Below are positions 1-10,167 of a stretch of 17,976 bases of DNA, in pieces (the first letter of the stretch is position 1; each line of letters begins with the position of its first letter). Where the stretch lies: assembly GCA_008704415.1 (NCBI GenBank), contig VXIS01000555.1:1-17976 (forward strand). Reading direction: 5' to 3'. The position numbers and the translations under genes were made by a program. This stretch comes from Sphaerosporella brunnea (lineage: Eukaryota; Ascomycota; Pezizomycetes; Pezizales; Pyronemataceae). The notes beneath the pieces were generated by a model, which ran no database searches, had not been told where the DNA came from, and saw only the letters and a list, made by a program, of their open reading frames with translations.

Positions 1-1016
1 AACGTTGATAATTTCCAGCTCGGGGTCTCGACTCGAAGCCGCGTCAGTTTGAGACTTTGAGTGGCTCTATATTCCGATCCTACAATCTCAAAGAACCGTG
101 ACCGAGGTCGAGTCCCCGAGTCTTTTTCTTTTTTTTTTCCAAGTTAGAAACTCCCTTCCGAACAGAGGGACCAAACGGCAGCGCACTAAAGAGGCTGCAT
201 TGCGCTTTGACCACGTTCGTTGCCTGACCGGCCTCGAAAATCTCCAAATGCGTTCGAAATGCAGTGCACAAACCTCTCGTCAAAATGGACGCAACGGGCC
301 AATCAGCACTCGCAAGGCACAGATAACTGTGGTTATTATTTTTTTTGGTGGCCGAGGGGCGGGATGAAAGGGGGGAATTGGGGACGCAGGGTTGGTGGTT
401 GGGCAGTGAGCGTGCTCCTCCTATTATTGTTTCTTCTTCTTCGTTCGTGGGTCGTTCGTCGTTCGTCGTGTTCGTCTGGAGGCGCTCAGTGCTTTTTCTG
501 CTCGGTTGATGGACGGTCCCTGGGACCTGGCTGGCGGCCCGGGTCCACCCCCCGGATACTGTGGAGTAGGCACAATGTAAATACTACAATACAGTCAATA
601 CCTACATACTTACATACATTGGAGAAACCCGGCAACCTCTCTTCCGTCTCGTCTGTCGTAAGCAGCAGGCGGTTAACATGGCCAAGATTGAGACACTCAG
701 TTTGTTGGAGAGAGGAGCTGGGCTGACTTGTCTGGCTGTTGCAACCCGTCAACTACATTCCAATCGATCGTTATGGTTCCGAAAGAAGCTCGCGCTGCAC
801 CACCCAGACCCCGCTGTAGCTCGCCTTCATGAAGCAAAGGATACCAGAGTATCTACCTACTCTACATCCTACTCTTTGTGCCGGTGGAAGGGCAGAAGAG
901 AGCGGGTCCATATCCCTCTACCAAGCTCCTCCTCTTCTCTCCGTCCCTAGCTCAACGCCCCTCCTAACCCCTTGCTAAAAAAAGTCTTGTCTTGACTTAC
1001 TCACCAACCGCTTCCT
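1..1016. other. Intergenic, no gene recognised
   Basis: All open frames here are short (90 aa or less, apart from one low-complexity frame of 168 aa) and none resembles a known family on either strand. The stretch has a TTC/TCGTTCG-rich low-complexity patch at about 431-477 and TACATAC-like repeats at about 598-617. It probably holds distal promoter sequence of the PIN4-like gene and perhaps the flank of a gene outside the window. Confidence 0.6.
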
Positions 1017-1019
1017 ATG

Positions 1020-1825
1020 CCCCATTGATCCACACAATCCCCCTTTGGCCAGTCATCGCCCGTCTTTGACCCGCTACTACTCAAACTTCTTGCCCTCCTC
1101 TCCTGAAAGAGCCGCTCTCCTCTCCCCTTTCTCCGCCCCAAAGAAAGCCAGAACCCCCCCCGTGTCTAACCCTCAGCCCCGAGCCCAAACGAAAGCCCTC
1201 GTCTTTCGTTTCCTTCCCCCGCGCTCGAGGCTTCCCCCCCCCCCCCCCCCTTTTTATCGATCGTTTAACGAGACCCACGCTTTTACGATCCGGAACGAGC
1301 CACGCACCGCATGACCTTGTGAGATTATATTTCCAGAACGCGAAAGACCAAAGAATCATCGAAACGGATACCAGAAAGGGGACGCATATCTTATCATCAT
1401 CATAAGCATCTATATCGGTTGTTTTCCGGGTTTACGACTTTATTGAGAGTGTTTGCACGGTTATCACGAAAAGAATTTCCCCCTCTATCGTCAAGACGTC
1501 AACGACATCGACGAAGAACTTTTCGATACGGCACCCCTCCGTGCTTTGCTCAACGACCACCGTCGTCGAAAGATACCTCTCGAGTGCGATAAGCGTCCGT
1601 CTGAGTTCGTCGGCTCTGCCGTCAGTGTGTACGATCAGTATTCGAGAAACGAGGCCTCGCCAACGCGAATAGCCTGCCGTCCGGCGTGCTGTAACCTACA
1701 AAAAATCGCTCTGCCCAGTTCTATAACGGGTATTTCAGTTAGCACTTGAATCGGAAACGAAAACGAGAATAGTAACAAGTCAACGTTCGCGAACGATTTA
1801 ATTTTAGAGTCCGGATCTTAGCATC
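1020..1825 (+). promoter_or_regulatory. CT-rich promoter and long ATG-depleted 5' leader of the PIN4-like gene
   Basis: Pyrimidine-rich tracts (about 1085-1145 and 1200-1255) end in a run of 17 C. In fungi such tracts often lie just upstream of transcription starts. From 1020 to 1825 only one ATG occurs on the + strand, at 1311, and it opens a 3-codon upstream ORF (ATG ACC TTG TGA, 1311-1322). The next ATG is the gene start at 1826. A possible leader intron is 1691-1738 (GTAACC to TTTCAG, with CTATAAC inside). A frame open from 1447 to 1749 has coding-like composition but no ATG, so I do not call it a gene. The transcription start is inferred, not seen. Confidence 0.55.
1234..1250. repeat. 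Poly-C run of 17
   Basis: An uninterrupted run of 17 C followed by five T, at the downstream edge of the CT-rich tract in front of the PIN4-like gene. Confidence 0.95.
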
Positions 1826-3801
1826 ATGGCCGGCCACGAAGGCTACTACGATACCACGGGTTCAATGCGATCCACGAGCGGGCAACACCAGCCCAAACAT
1901 AATACGCTTCATCGCGCTTCGTCCCGGCAGTTTGAGACCTTCGGGGGTCAATCCGGGCTTTACACGGCAGAAGATCACGCTGCCAGATACGATCACACCC
2001 GCGCATATGATACTTCACGCATAGCCCCTACGGCGATGGGCGCCTATGGAGGCTATGAAGCCTCTGGCGCGCAGACGTGGAACCCGAGCAGCTTTGCGAG
2101 TGCGGGAACGTTGGCCTCCATGGGCGGGTCCGGTAGAATAAAGGGCCCTTCGAGGCAACGGAGTGCGCTGCCGTCGGTATGAGTCCTCATAAAGAGCTCC
2201 CCTCCCCCGGGGTGCCGACGATCTCCCCTGCTGACGAATAGGGCTCCCTACAGATGTGGACTGAGAGTGCGGCAACACTTCCTACTGTTAGCCCGCTGGC
2301 TGGAATGGGTGGTGGAGTGCCTTTGGGCGCCGGTTCTATGAGGAACGATGCCATCGGATCTGACATGGGGGAAGAGGAGCTCATTCCCACGGCCATCGTC
2401 ATTAAGAACATTCCCTTCGCTGTCAAGAAAGAGCAATTGGTGCAGCTCATGACGGAGATTAATTTGCCATTGCCGTACGCGTTTAACTACCACTTTGACA
2501 ACGGTGTCTTCCGCGGTCTCGCGTTTGCCAACTTTACCACAGCAGAGGAGACCGCCACGGTCATTGAGGTGCTCAACGGATTTGAGCTCCAGGGCCGGAA
2601 GCTACGAGTGGAATACAAGAAGATGCTTCCCCTCCAGGAGAGAGAACGTATCGAGAGGGAGAAGAGGGAACGGAGAGGCCAATTGGAAGAACAACATCGA
2701 CCAATCACGCAGGCGCCACCACTCGCTACATCTCCATCGCCCAATACGACACGGGCCAAACCAGGTCAGCACACAGTAACTCGCAAACCTTCAGCTTTCA
2801 ACCTACTGACGACATGCGCAGACGTGGACTTGAACGACCCTCAAACTCTTCAATTCTACTCTCAGCTGCTTTTGTTCCGTGATGATCTCTCCCGTGAAGC
2901 GCTTATCTTCCCGCCGACACTTTCCCCACAACAGCGCCGCATTGTCCACACTCTTGCCCACCATATGGGACTGGCGCACATTTCTCGCGGAAGCGGTGAC
3001 GGCCGCCAGGTGCACGTCTTCCGTGCGCCTCAGGGACAGACTCCAAACGTTAGCCCACCGCAGATCCCGACGGTCCACCCTGTGGAGAGTCACCAGCGAC
3101 GTGGATTGGCCAGGGCTACCACCATGGATTTCACTGATACCCGATCTGAGAGTGCCGCTATGTACTCCACTATTGGACGCCAGGCGTCGGCCCTTTTGGA
3201 TATTCCCTCTTCTCCTGGTGCTCGGGAGAGTGCTGCTCAAAGCCGCCAGAACCTTCGTGCAGCCAAATCATTCGCAGACTTGCGATCTTTTACCCCTTCC
3301 CCGGTGCCTTCATCTGCTAGCTTCCCAGCTACTTTGAGCAACAACGTTTCCCGCTATCAACAAGATTATGGCGCCCATAGCGTTGCTAGCACTACCCCCA
3401 ACTTGACACCTACTGCCACGGGCAACCATCAGGAGTCATTATTGGTGAACGGACTTGCCGGTGTATCGCTAGGCGGCCCTTTGGGTGGCAACCTGGGGGG
3501 CAGCTTGAGGGGCGACCCACGTGACCCTCGCGGCGTCCTCTCCCACGAGCAGGAGCGGAGTGGTGGAAGTGGTCACAGCGGAATGCCAGGCGGTGGTGTG
3601 ACAAGAAGCTTCAGCATGGGCTTCGATGAGGTGCGAGCTGAGAGAGATCGGGGCCACGTTATCCCCCAGAGACAGCCCCGAGGGCCGGATTCGGATCGGG
3701 GTGCGGGGTTTGGGACCCGTAGTCGCCAACACCACGGTGGCCGAGGCGGATCTGGTGGCGAGTTGGACGTTCAGAGTGGAGTTGAGATTGTTGTGGAGTA
3801 A
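1826..3801 (+). CDS. PIN4: PIN4/Cip2-like RNA-binding protein with RRM and R3H domains
   Basis: Two exons: 1826-2176 and 2254-3801, giving 632 aa. The 77-nt intron (2177-2253) runs GTATGA to CTACAG with a CTGAC branch point at about 2231, and is phase 0. The start sits in a good context (CATCATGGCC). Residues 1-160 are low-complexity. An RRM covers about 163-239, with RNP2 IVIKNI (165-170) and RNP1 RGLAFANF (204-211). A charged helix rich in E and R follows (about 243-265). An R3H domain covers about 308-374, with its R-x3-H at R345/H349. The C-terminal 250 residues are disordered and rich in S, P and G, with GG-L repeats near 3470-3500. The RRM-R3H order matches fungal Cip2/PIN4-type proteins; S. 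pombe Cip2 binds Csx1, and yeast Pin4/Mdt1 is linked to the Rad53 checkpoint. I infer cytoplasmic mRNA binding or stability control. The family is clear; the exact orthologue is less so. Confidence 0.92.
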
Positions 3802-4845
3802 TTTACAGATGGTTATGGGTTGTCTTGTCAGTTCGCAGGTATCGTATAAGCTAGCTGGTTTTGTTCTATTTCCCTTCTTTGTTTCTTTGTTTCTTTCCCT
3901 TTTCATTTCCTTTCATATTTTGGACCCAGCATTTCTTCTACTTCTACGTGTGAATGGAGCGGTGCTTCGCGAGTGAACCTTTTACTGACGAAGAGACGGG
4001 AATATGATTATGAGAGAAATCTGTTGTATTACACCACGATTTTAGTCTGGGGCTGAGGTTTCTACCGTATATTGAAGGTTGCTCTTTGTTTCTTTGTTTT
4101 TTGATGGGTTTAAAAAAGAATTGGGTTCGAATGTGTTCCTTCGCTTTCTATCTGCATCTTTTGGGAGTGATGGCCTTGGAGTGAGGAAAGATTGATGTGG
4201 GGTAGGCCTTTCAGTCTGAGGGGTGTAGAACCTCGGAGAGGAGGAAGTGAGGGTTTTATTTGTACCGTTGCCTTCGATTGTGTTTACACTGTCTGTTTAA
4301 TTTCACCCTCTGCTCATATCTTTTTGTGGATTCACTGCATGAGGGGGGATGCCTGTCGGCTTTTTAAGTACTATTTTGTGGTCTGTTGCCCTTGTTTGCT
4401 TCATTGTGTAGTTATAGTTGGCGATAGCGATGGTGTTGGTGACAGTATCTACCTGCGTGCCATGCCGTCTTTTCTCACCATAATCCCTTGGCTTGTTAGT
4501 TAATAGATTCCCCGGTTAGTTGTCCGCTGTCAATGCGGAGCCAGCTTCCGGTGCAATAAGACCTTATCCGCTCTCAGCTTTCAATTATCCTTCCCTTCCA
4601 GAAGCTGGCCACAATGCACCTCCTCTCGCTGTGAACCGCCAATTGTCTTGTACTCACTCGTACGGGTATCCCCAACTAATGGAGGTACCCGTTGTGTGTG
4701 ACCCGGCTGTATTCTCCGAACCGAACAACCCCCATCTCACGTGAACGGCGCTGTGATGTAACAAGCTACTTCCCTTCCGCGATGCATGGAAGGCTCTAAA
4801 AACGTGCCTAGAAATCCGTTTGTGCAGGACGCTACAAACTTTGAG
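3802..4845. other. Intergenic: PIN4-like 3' region and FEN1 upstream region
   Basis: The first part (3802 to about 4180) is T-rich with TTTCTTTG-type patches, as expected for a 3' UTR and polyadenylation region of the PIN4-like gene. Open frames at about 4192-4503 and 4520-4744 are short, lack family resemblance and look non-coding. I see no RNA gene. Confidence 0.5.
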
Positions 4846-4852
4846 TATAAAG
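4846..4852 (+). promoter_or_regulatory. TATA box of FEN1 (TATAAAG)
   Basis: TATAAAG lies 144 nt upstream of the FEN1 start codon. The sequence between them is short, pyrimidine/CA-rich near the start and contains an ACGCGCG element (about 4907), which resembles but does not match the MluI cell-cycle box ACGCGT. The TATA role is inferred from motif and spacing. Confidence 0.5.
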
Positions 4853-4989
4853 ATGCGTATGTAACGCAATTGCATCTGCCGAATCGTGTTCTCATTGGTG
4901 GGTGGACGCGCGACCTCTGGCCTTCTCAGCGCGCCATCTAATTCACACTCACCACAACAACACCACAGCCAAACAAAAAAGCTACAGCC

Positions 4990-6561
4990 ATGGGTATCAA
5001 AGGTACAAACTCTCTCGCGTCTCTGCAGGAAACTTAAACCTCCTAACTTGTACTTTGTTGTCAGGACTGTTCCAGATCATCTCCGATAATGCGCCCGCTG
5101 CTGTGAAGAACAGCGACATCAAGCAGCACTTTGGTCGCAAAGTCGCCATCGTTAGTTACCTTCCGTCTTTCTTTGCAGTCTTCTTTTTTGAATGTTGGGG
5201 GCACGGGCTAAGACGCGATAGGATGCGTATGTGTTTCCAGTCTTTGTTACGATTGGCTACGGCCAGCTGATACCCGCGCAGCTCCATGAGCATCTACCAA
5301 TTCTTGATCGCCGTGCGCTCGGAGGGCCAGCAGCTCATGTCTGAGTCCGGCGAGACCACTTCGCATTTAATGGGGATGTTCTACCGGACACTGCGGATGG
5401 TTGACAATGGAATCAAGTAACTCTCACATTCCTTCTACTCCCACCGTAAATCACTAAACAAGAGCTCAAAGGCCGCTCTACGTCTTCGATGGCAAACCTC
5501 CGACCCTCAAATCCGGCGAGCTCGCAAAACGTGTAGCCCGTAAAGCCGAGGCGGAGGCCGGCCACGAAGAGGCGAAAGAAACGGGCACAGCAGAAGAGAT
5601 CGAGAAGTTTGCACGGCGCACAGTACGCGTAACTCGCGAGCAAAACAACGACTGCAAGAAACTACTGAAGTTGATGGGGATTCCATACGTGGAGGCGCCG
5701 TGCGAAGCCGAGGCCCAATGCGCTGCGTTGGCAAAAGCTGGAATGGTTGGTTCCTAATTAGCCCTATTGGTCGATGGGTTGCTGATGTGGTGGCTGCTGC
5801 TGTAGGTTTATGCTGCTGCTTCGGAGGACATGGATACCCTCTGCTTCGAGAGCCCGATTCTGCTGAGACATCTTACGTTCAGTGAACAGCGGAAGGAGCC
5901 GATCCAGGAGATCCACCTGGAGAAGGCGATGGAGGGGTTGGGATTCACCCGGGAGCAGGTTCGTCACCCCTCCAGTCATGTCAAGGCAAAGCTAATGCAG
6001 TCCAGTTCATCGACCTCTGCATCCTCCTCGGCTGTGACTACTGCGACACGATCCCCAAGATCGGTCCTACGACCGCTCTCAAGATGATCCGCGAACACAA
6101 GAGCATTGAAGAGGTCCTTAAACACCTCGGTGATAAATACAAGGTTCCCGAGGACTGGCCATATACCGATGCCCGCGAGCTGTTTTTGAAGCCCCAGGTC
6201 ACCGAGCCTAAGGAACTGGAATACAAGTGGGAGGCTCCCGATGTTGACGGACTTGTTCAGTTCTTGGCCGTTGAGAAGGGGTTCAATGAAGACCGTGTTA
6301 AGGCGGGTGCCGCGAGACTGCAGAAGGGATTGAAGACTTCTACACAGGGTGCGTTCCATTCCTTCCCCTCTTGACCTTGAATATATGGGATGCTGATTAG
6401 ATCCAGCCCGTCTCAACGACTTCTTCAAACCAATCCCAAAGACCAAAGAGGAACTGGAGGCGTTGAAGAAAAAGAATGAACAGAAAACTGCGGAGAAGAA
6501 ACGGAAGGCTAAGGAGGCAGCTGCTTTGAAGAAGGGCGGAAAAAAGCCGAAGCTGGGCTAG
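4990..6561 (+). CDS. FEN1: Flap endonuclease 1 (FEN1/Rad27)
   Basis: Structure-specific 5' flap nuclease of Okazaki-fragment processing and long-patch base excision repair, acting in the nucleus with PCNA. Eight exons: 4990-5002, 5065-5150, 5222-5226, 5282-5416, 5472-5745, 5806-5958, 6006-6348, 6407-6561, giving 387 aa (human 380). Introns are 47-71 nt. The N-terminus MGIKGLFQII matches the family, whose Gly2 is needed after Met removal. Residue numbering coincides with human FEN1: Asp34, Asp86 (VFDGKPP), Glu158 and Glu160 (CEAEAQ), Asp179 and Asp181 (SEDMD), Asp233 (GCDYC), plus Lys93 and Arg100. A PIP box QARLNDFF sits at 336-343, followed by a Lys-rich tail ending KKPKLG, a probable nuclear localisation signal. 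All seven metal-binding acids are present, so the protein should be active. Exon 3 is only 5 nt and carries Asp34. Donors are varied (GTACAA, GTTAGT, GTATGT, GTAACT, GTTGGT, GTTCGT, GTGCGT). Identity is certain; the splice model is supported by unbroken family alignment. Confidence 0.97.
5222..5226 (+). other. 5-nt microexon of FEN1 encoding Asp34 and two bases of Ala35
   Basis: The exon is GATGC. It is preceded by an AG acceptor (GCGATAG, with CTAAG upstream as branch point) and followed by a strong GTATGT donor. Joining 5150 to 5222-5226 to 5282 reads ATC-GAT-GCC-TCC-ATG, that is I-D-A-S-M, the invariant block of the FEN1 family. Joining 5150 directly to 5282 loses Asp34 and shifts the frame, reaching a stop after about 20 codons. 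Confidence 0.9.
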
Positions 6562-6613
6562 TAAACTGGGCTAGCAAACTGGACTAGCAAACTGGGCCAG
6601 TAAACTGGGCGAA
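6552..6613 (+). repeat. 13-bp tandem repeat, about 4.8 copies, overlapping the FEN1 stop
   Basis: Units start at 6552, 6565, 6578, 6591 and 6604, with consensus ACTGGGCTAGYAA. The first unit (GCTGGGCTAGTAA) contains the final Leu-Gly codons and the TAG stop of FEN1. The remaining copies form the start of its 3' UTR. Confidence 0.9.
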
Positions 6614-7096
6614 CCACCTTTTTTTCTTTTCCTGCTTACGGCGTATTTGTCTCTGTTGCTGTTTTCTTTCTGACATTTGTTCTGGGAATCGATAATTGAG
6701 GGCTGTTGTGGATTTTGCTTTCTCCCATGCGAAAATGAATGGCGTGTGGCTTGTGTCTTGGCTTGACTTGTCTGCACGAGTAGGTGATGCAAGCTGTGGC
6801 GGGGGCGGCGGGGCGGCGGTGGCGAAGGCCCGTGCTGCCAACCACCAGAAGCTGCTGGGGACACCAGTCGGTCGTGCCTCGACCTCGCATCTCGTCCGGA
6901 TCCGGCGCATGCTGACCATGATCTGCAACCGGGTTGCAGGTTGCAACGTTGAGCGAAATCCGCCCCGCCTGCACAAACTTCAGACCTCCGTGGCTCATGA
7001 TCGAGATATCACGTCACTCATCCGCTGGTAGCCATGGGAAATCCGGAGAGGCCTAACAATGACGGCATTCCATGCGCGGCTCAATGCATGTGGTAC
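6614..7096. other. Intergenic: FEN1 3' region and HAM1-like promoter
   Basis: T-rich just after the repeat (6614-6680), consistent with the FEN1 3' end. A GC-rich patch of GGCGG repeats lies at about 6798-6825. A palindromic element TGCAACC-G-GGTTGCA is at 6924-6938, directly followed by the palindrome GTTGCAAC (6940-6947). Overlapping open frames on both strands have no family resemblance. Confidence 0.5.
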
Positions 7097-7102
7097 TATA
7101 TA
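7097..7102 (+). promoter_or_regulatory. TATA-like box of the HAM1-like gene (TATATA)
   Basis: TATATA lies 178 nt upstream of the start codon and is followed by a CT/CA-rich stretch (about 7138-7200) of the type seen at fungal transcription starts. Spacing resembles the FEN1 promoter. Inferred from motif and position only. Confidence 0.45.
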
Positions 7103-7251
7103 CAGCTATCATCTTGCCCTGCCTTTGGATAGGAGCTGGCTCTCTTCCCACTCCACCCCACACACAGACTTCATTTCATATACACACCCATCTGCCCGTA
7201 TACGATCCAAGCTCCCATGCTTCCTAGGGATTGAACAGGTTTAAACCATAC

Positions 7252-7278
7252 ATGTCCTGCCAGCCCAAATCTGAATGA
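7252..7278 (+). promoter_or_regulatory. 8-codon upstream ORF overlapping the HAM1-like start (ATGA)
   Basis: ATG at 7252 opens MSCQPKSE and stops at TGA 7276-7278, which overlaps the main ATG at 7275-7277 in an ATGA arrangement. Another short upstream ORF (5 codons, 7217-7234) lies just before it. If the transcript starts near the TATA box, both are in the leader and could lower or gate translation of the main frame. Function is inferred. Confidence 0.5.
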
Positions 7279-10167
7279 TCACTTATCAGCCCGCTCAAGG
7301 AGGAGACTTCGAAAATAAACCGAAATCACGTCCCGCCGTTCGTCACGGCTCTTATACCGTCGAGAACCCTGGATTGTCACCGCAGCCTCCGGCAGCTCCA
7401 GTATCTACCCCCTCTGCTAGCCCTACCTGGCCAAAACATCCTCTGCAAAGAGCTGTGACCACCAGTCCCCCTCTCCAGCAGTATACGACTGAACAGCAAA
7501 ACCCTTTGTTTTCTTCTTCTCCGACCACTCCCCGTCGTTTCTCTGACCTTGTTCTCCAGTCTGGTGACAGCGAGGCCACTGTTGGGAGCTACGCTACAGC
7601 TCAGAGCTCTTCCTCTAGCAAGACTGCCAGTCCGCTCCGACAGCAAGAAAGCTGTCACAAGCCGCTTCACCGGTCCCTAGCTCTACCGCCGGTTACTGTC
7701 CCCGGTTCTCCTTCCTCTCACGCTCCAAACCCAGGTTCAGAATCGGCAGTTCAAGCCCTCAAATCGAACCACGGAAACAACAGCATGTCCGTCCAACGGA
7801 ATGGCTCCAATGGTGTCCGCGATAGCGAAGACCAGGCGGCACGGGAGCCACTGATTGCCCCGGAAAACACCGAAGCTTCTCGCAAGAAGGAAGAGTTCCT
7901 ACGGCGTAAGCTGCACACTTATGAGGTCCTGATTGCGTTGAAACGGGGATATATGCCCGACACTCAGCAGATTGCCGCTTGGGCTCGATATATCCTTCGT
8001 TCCAGCGCTTTGGATGCCCGCAATCGTAGGCTTAGTCCAAAGGGCCGCGAGTTTGTTAGGCATCTTCGGGCTTGGATCGAAGCCCTCACCGATCTGCTTA
8101 TGAGCAAGAATTATGATGATAAGATACAGGAGTTTATCTATCATACTTCGCATGCGAACTTGTTGCGCAATGTTCCAGATGTTGGTGGTGCGGCCAGGGC
8201 GGGAACTGCGGGCTCCGGACAGGACGCGAGGATTCTTTTGAAGAAGCTTAGGAGGTCGGCCGCTTTGCTGTGGAGCAGTGATGAGTTTAGGGGTGTGGTT
8301 CATGATATCGTTGGTTTGTGGACCATTTGGGATGCCGGGTGTGGTAGGTGCTAATAGCCTGTAGTGGTCGGGCGTGACATGTTTGCGGATGCTGCCTCAC
8401 AGGTTGCGGCCACGGCAGCGGAGGCAGCGGCAAAAGCCAAGTCTACGGAGATCGACGTCCAAAATATTTCCAGCGCCGCTGACAGCAAAGGGGTGAAAGA
8501 AAAGGGCATTGCAGTTGCGGAATCCTCCCGTAAAGTTGTCAGCAAATTCCGTGATGATTTGGAGGCATATCTCCATGAAAAGTTCCCGAAGCAGCGTCGA
8601 GACGCTGTTGTTAACCGCTTGAAAAAGGTAATCCAGGATATTCAACAGAACCCTGATTTCCAAGAAACTGTGGATTTCATTGTCGATATGTTCCACAAGT
8701 ACTCTACCCGCGTGAAGGAAAGTCTTGAAGGAGGAAAAACAGCGGAAGCGCAGCCGAACGATAACTTTGATATTGCTGTGAAGGATTTGCAGGTTTGTTG
8801 GTCAGTGCTCTGTTAAATATCAGCTACTCACCGCGTATCAGGCTATCCTCATGGCTTTCGCGGGTGGAAGACCGCTCGATCCGGTCATGGCGGCCTTTCA
8901 CAAGGTCATTGATGACATCCAGTCTGACAAAGATCTCAAAGATTTCTACGAAGACGTCGCCCACGAGTTCAACCGGCTCCTGACGGAGAAGGGCTATGTC
9001 ACCAGCGACGCTGCCGACGCCGAAGCGCACAAATTATATGAGCGCTCTCAGCTCCTTCTTGAGATCAAATCCGATCGTTACCGACCTGATGTCGAAAACT
9101 TGTTCCATCAGGTCCGCTCCTTCATCGAGGCTATTCGCAATGATAGAGAGACTCAGCGGCTAGTCGAGGCCAGCAAGAAGGTCTACAATGACCTAGTGAT
9201 TACTGACAAGACTGGGCACTTCAGAGGATTCCGAAAGCGTGTCTTGTGGGATCTGATTGAAGTGATCATCCCTCGATTTGTGGACGATATCAAGTACATT
9301 CCTATTCCACGCATCGAGTATCAAGACCCGGATTATGATCTTATCCTCGAGAATGTCGTGCTGGAGTCAGGTATATATATGTCCTTCTCTGTGTGTATTG
9401 ACACGTATTGACGTCCTAAAGAACACTTCCTTCCCACAAGAACCATCTTTGAGGCCTTCACCCGTCTCGAGATCACAAATCACTACACCATTTCCAGTTC
9501 TCACACAACAACAACCCACCTTCACATCAGCAACATCAACCTCTTCTGCCGCGACACCTCCTTCGTCATCCGGAAGAAGACCGGAATGTTGAAATTCTCA
9601 GACCGAGGCTACATCGATGTATTCATGACCGGCAAAGGCGCTTCCGCTGATCTTGTGCTCGAATCCGCCGCGCCCGACGACGACGAAGACGATCCCACCC
9701 GTGACTCGTTCTTCCACGTTAAATCCGTTGATGTCAAGATCCACAACCTCTCCTACAACTACCATGCCTATCACTCGTGGGCTGCAACTTTGGGGGCTCC
9801 GATTATCAAGCCTATAGTTCGGAGACTACTTTCTAAGGTCCTTGAGGAACGTATCAAGGGCTGCTTCGAACAGTTAGATAGAGAGATCTATGCTGCGGCC
9901 GAGAGAATGCGGGTTGCGAGCATTGCTACTCGTGGCGGCGGAAGTCTGGAAGGGTGGATTAGAGCTGTATTGTCTAGGCCTGAGGGTAAAAGGACGAAGC
10001 AGAGGGGTGAGTGGAGAATTAGCGTTGAGGATGATGGCGGGTTGATATTCCCGGGTGAACACGCGCCTGGGGGCATTTTGACCAAGATGTGGAATGTGGA
10101 GGAGAGGGTCGAGGCGGGCAAGGAACCAGGTGGGTGGAGGAATGTGGTTTTTGATATTAGGGGATAG
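7275..10167 (+). CDS. HAM1-like fungal protein (DUF5923/DUF4449 type)
   Basis: Four exons: 7275-8313, 8365-8792, 8842-9370, 9422-10167, giving 913 aa. Introns are 49-51 nt with GTTTGT, GTTTGT and GTATAT donors. A TGA directly upstream in frame (7272-7274) fixes the start at 7275. Residues 1 to about 190 are disordered, rich in S, P and Q. From about 195 the protein is mainly helical, as in the HAM1-like N-terminal region. The segment KYIPIPRIEY (about 638-647) and the downstream ENVVLES are hallmarks I know from fungal members. The C-terminal part (about 667-913) corresponds to DUF4449/HAM1_C, which is related to lipid-binding BPI-type folds, and ends with the typical GGWRNVVFDIRG. An acidic DDDEDD patch lies near 750. 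No signal peptide or membrane helix is visible. The molecular function is not well established; lipid binding or transfer is a family-level inference. Family assignment and exon joins are supported by continuous similarity across each junction. Confidence 0.87.

Noticed and set aside
4126..4135. GGTTCGAATG resembling a T-loop
   Set aside because: Does not complete the B-box consensus and no cloverleaf partners are present; it lies in the T-rich 3' region of the PIN4-like gene.
4192..4744. Two open frames (103 and 74 codons) between the PIN4-like gene and FEN1
   Set aside because: Short, without family resemblance, one lacking a natural ATG; fits UTR or promoter sequence better.
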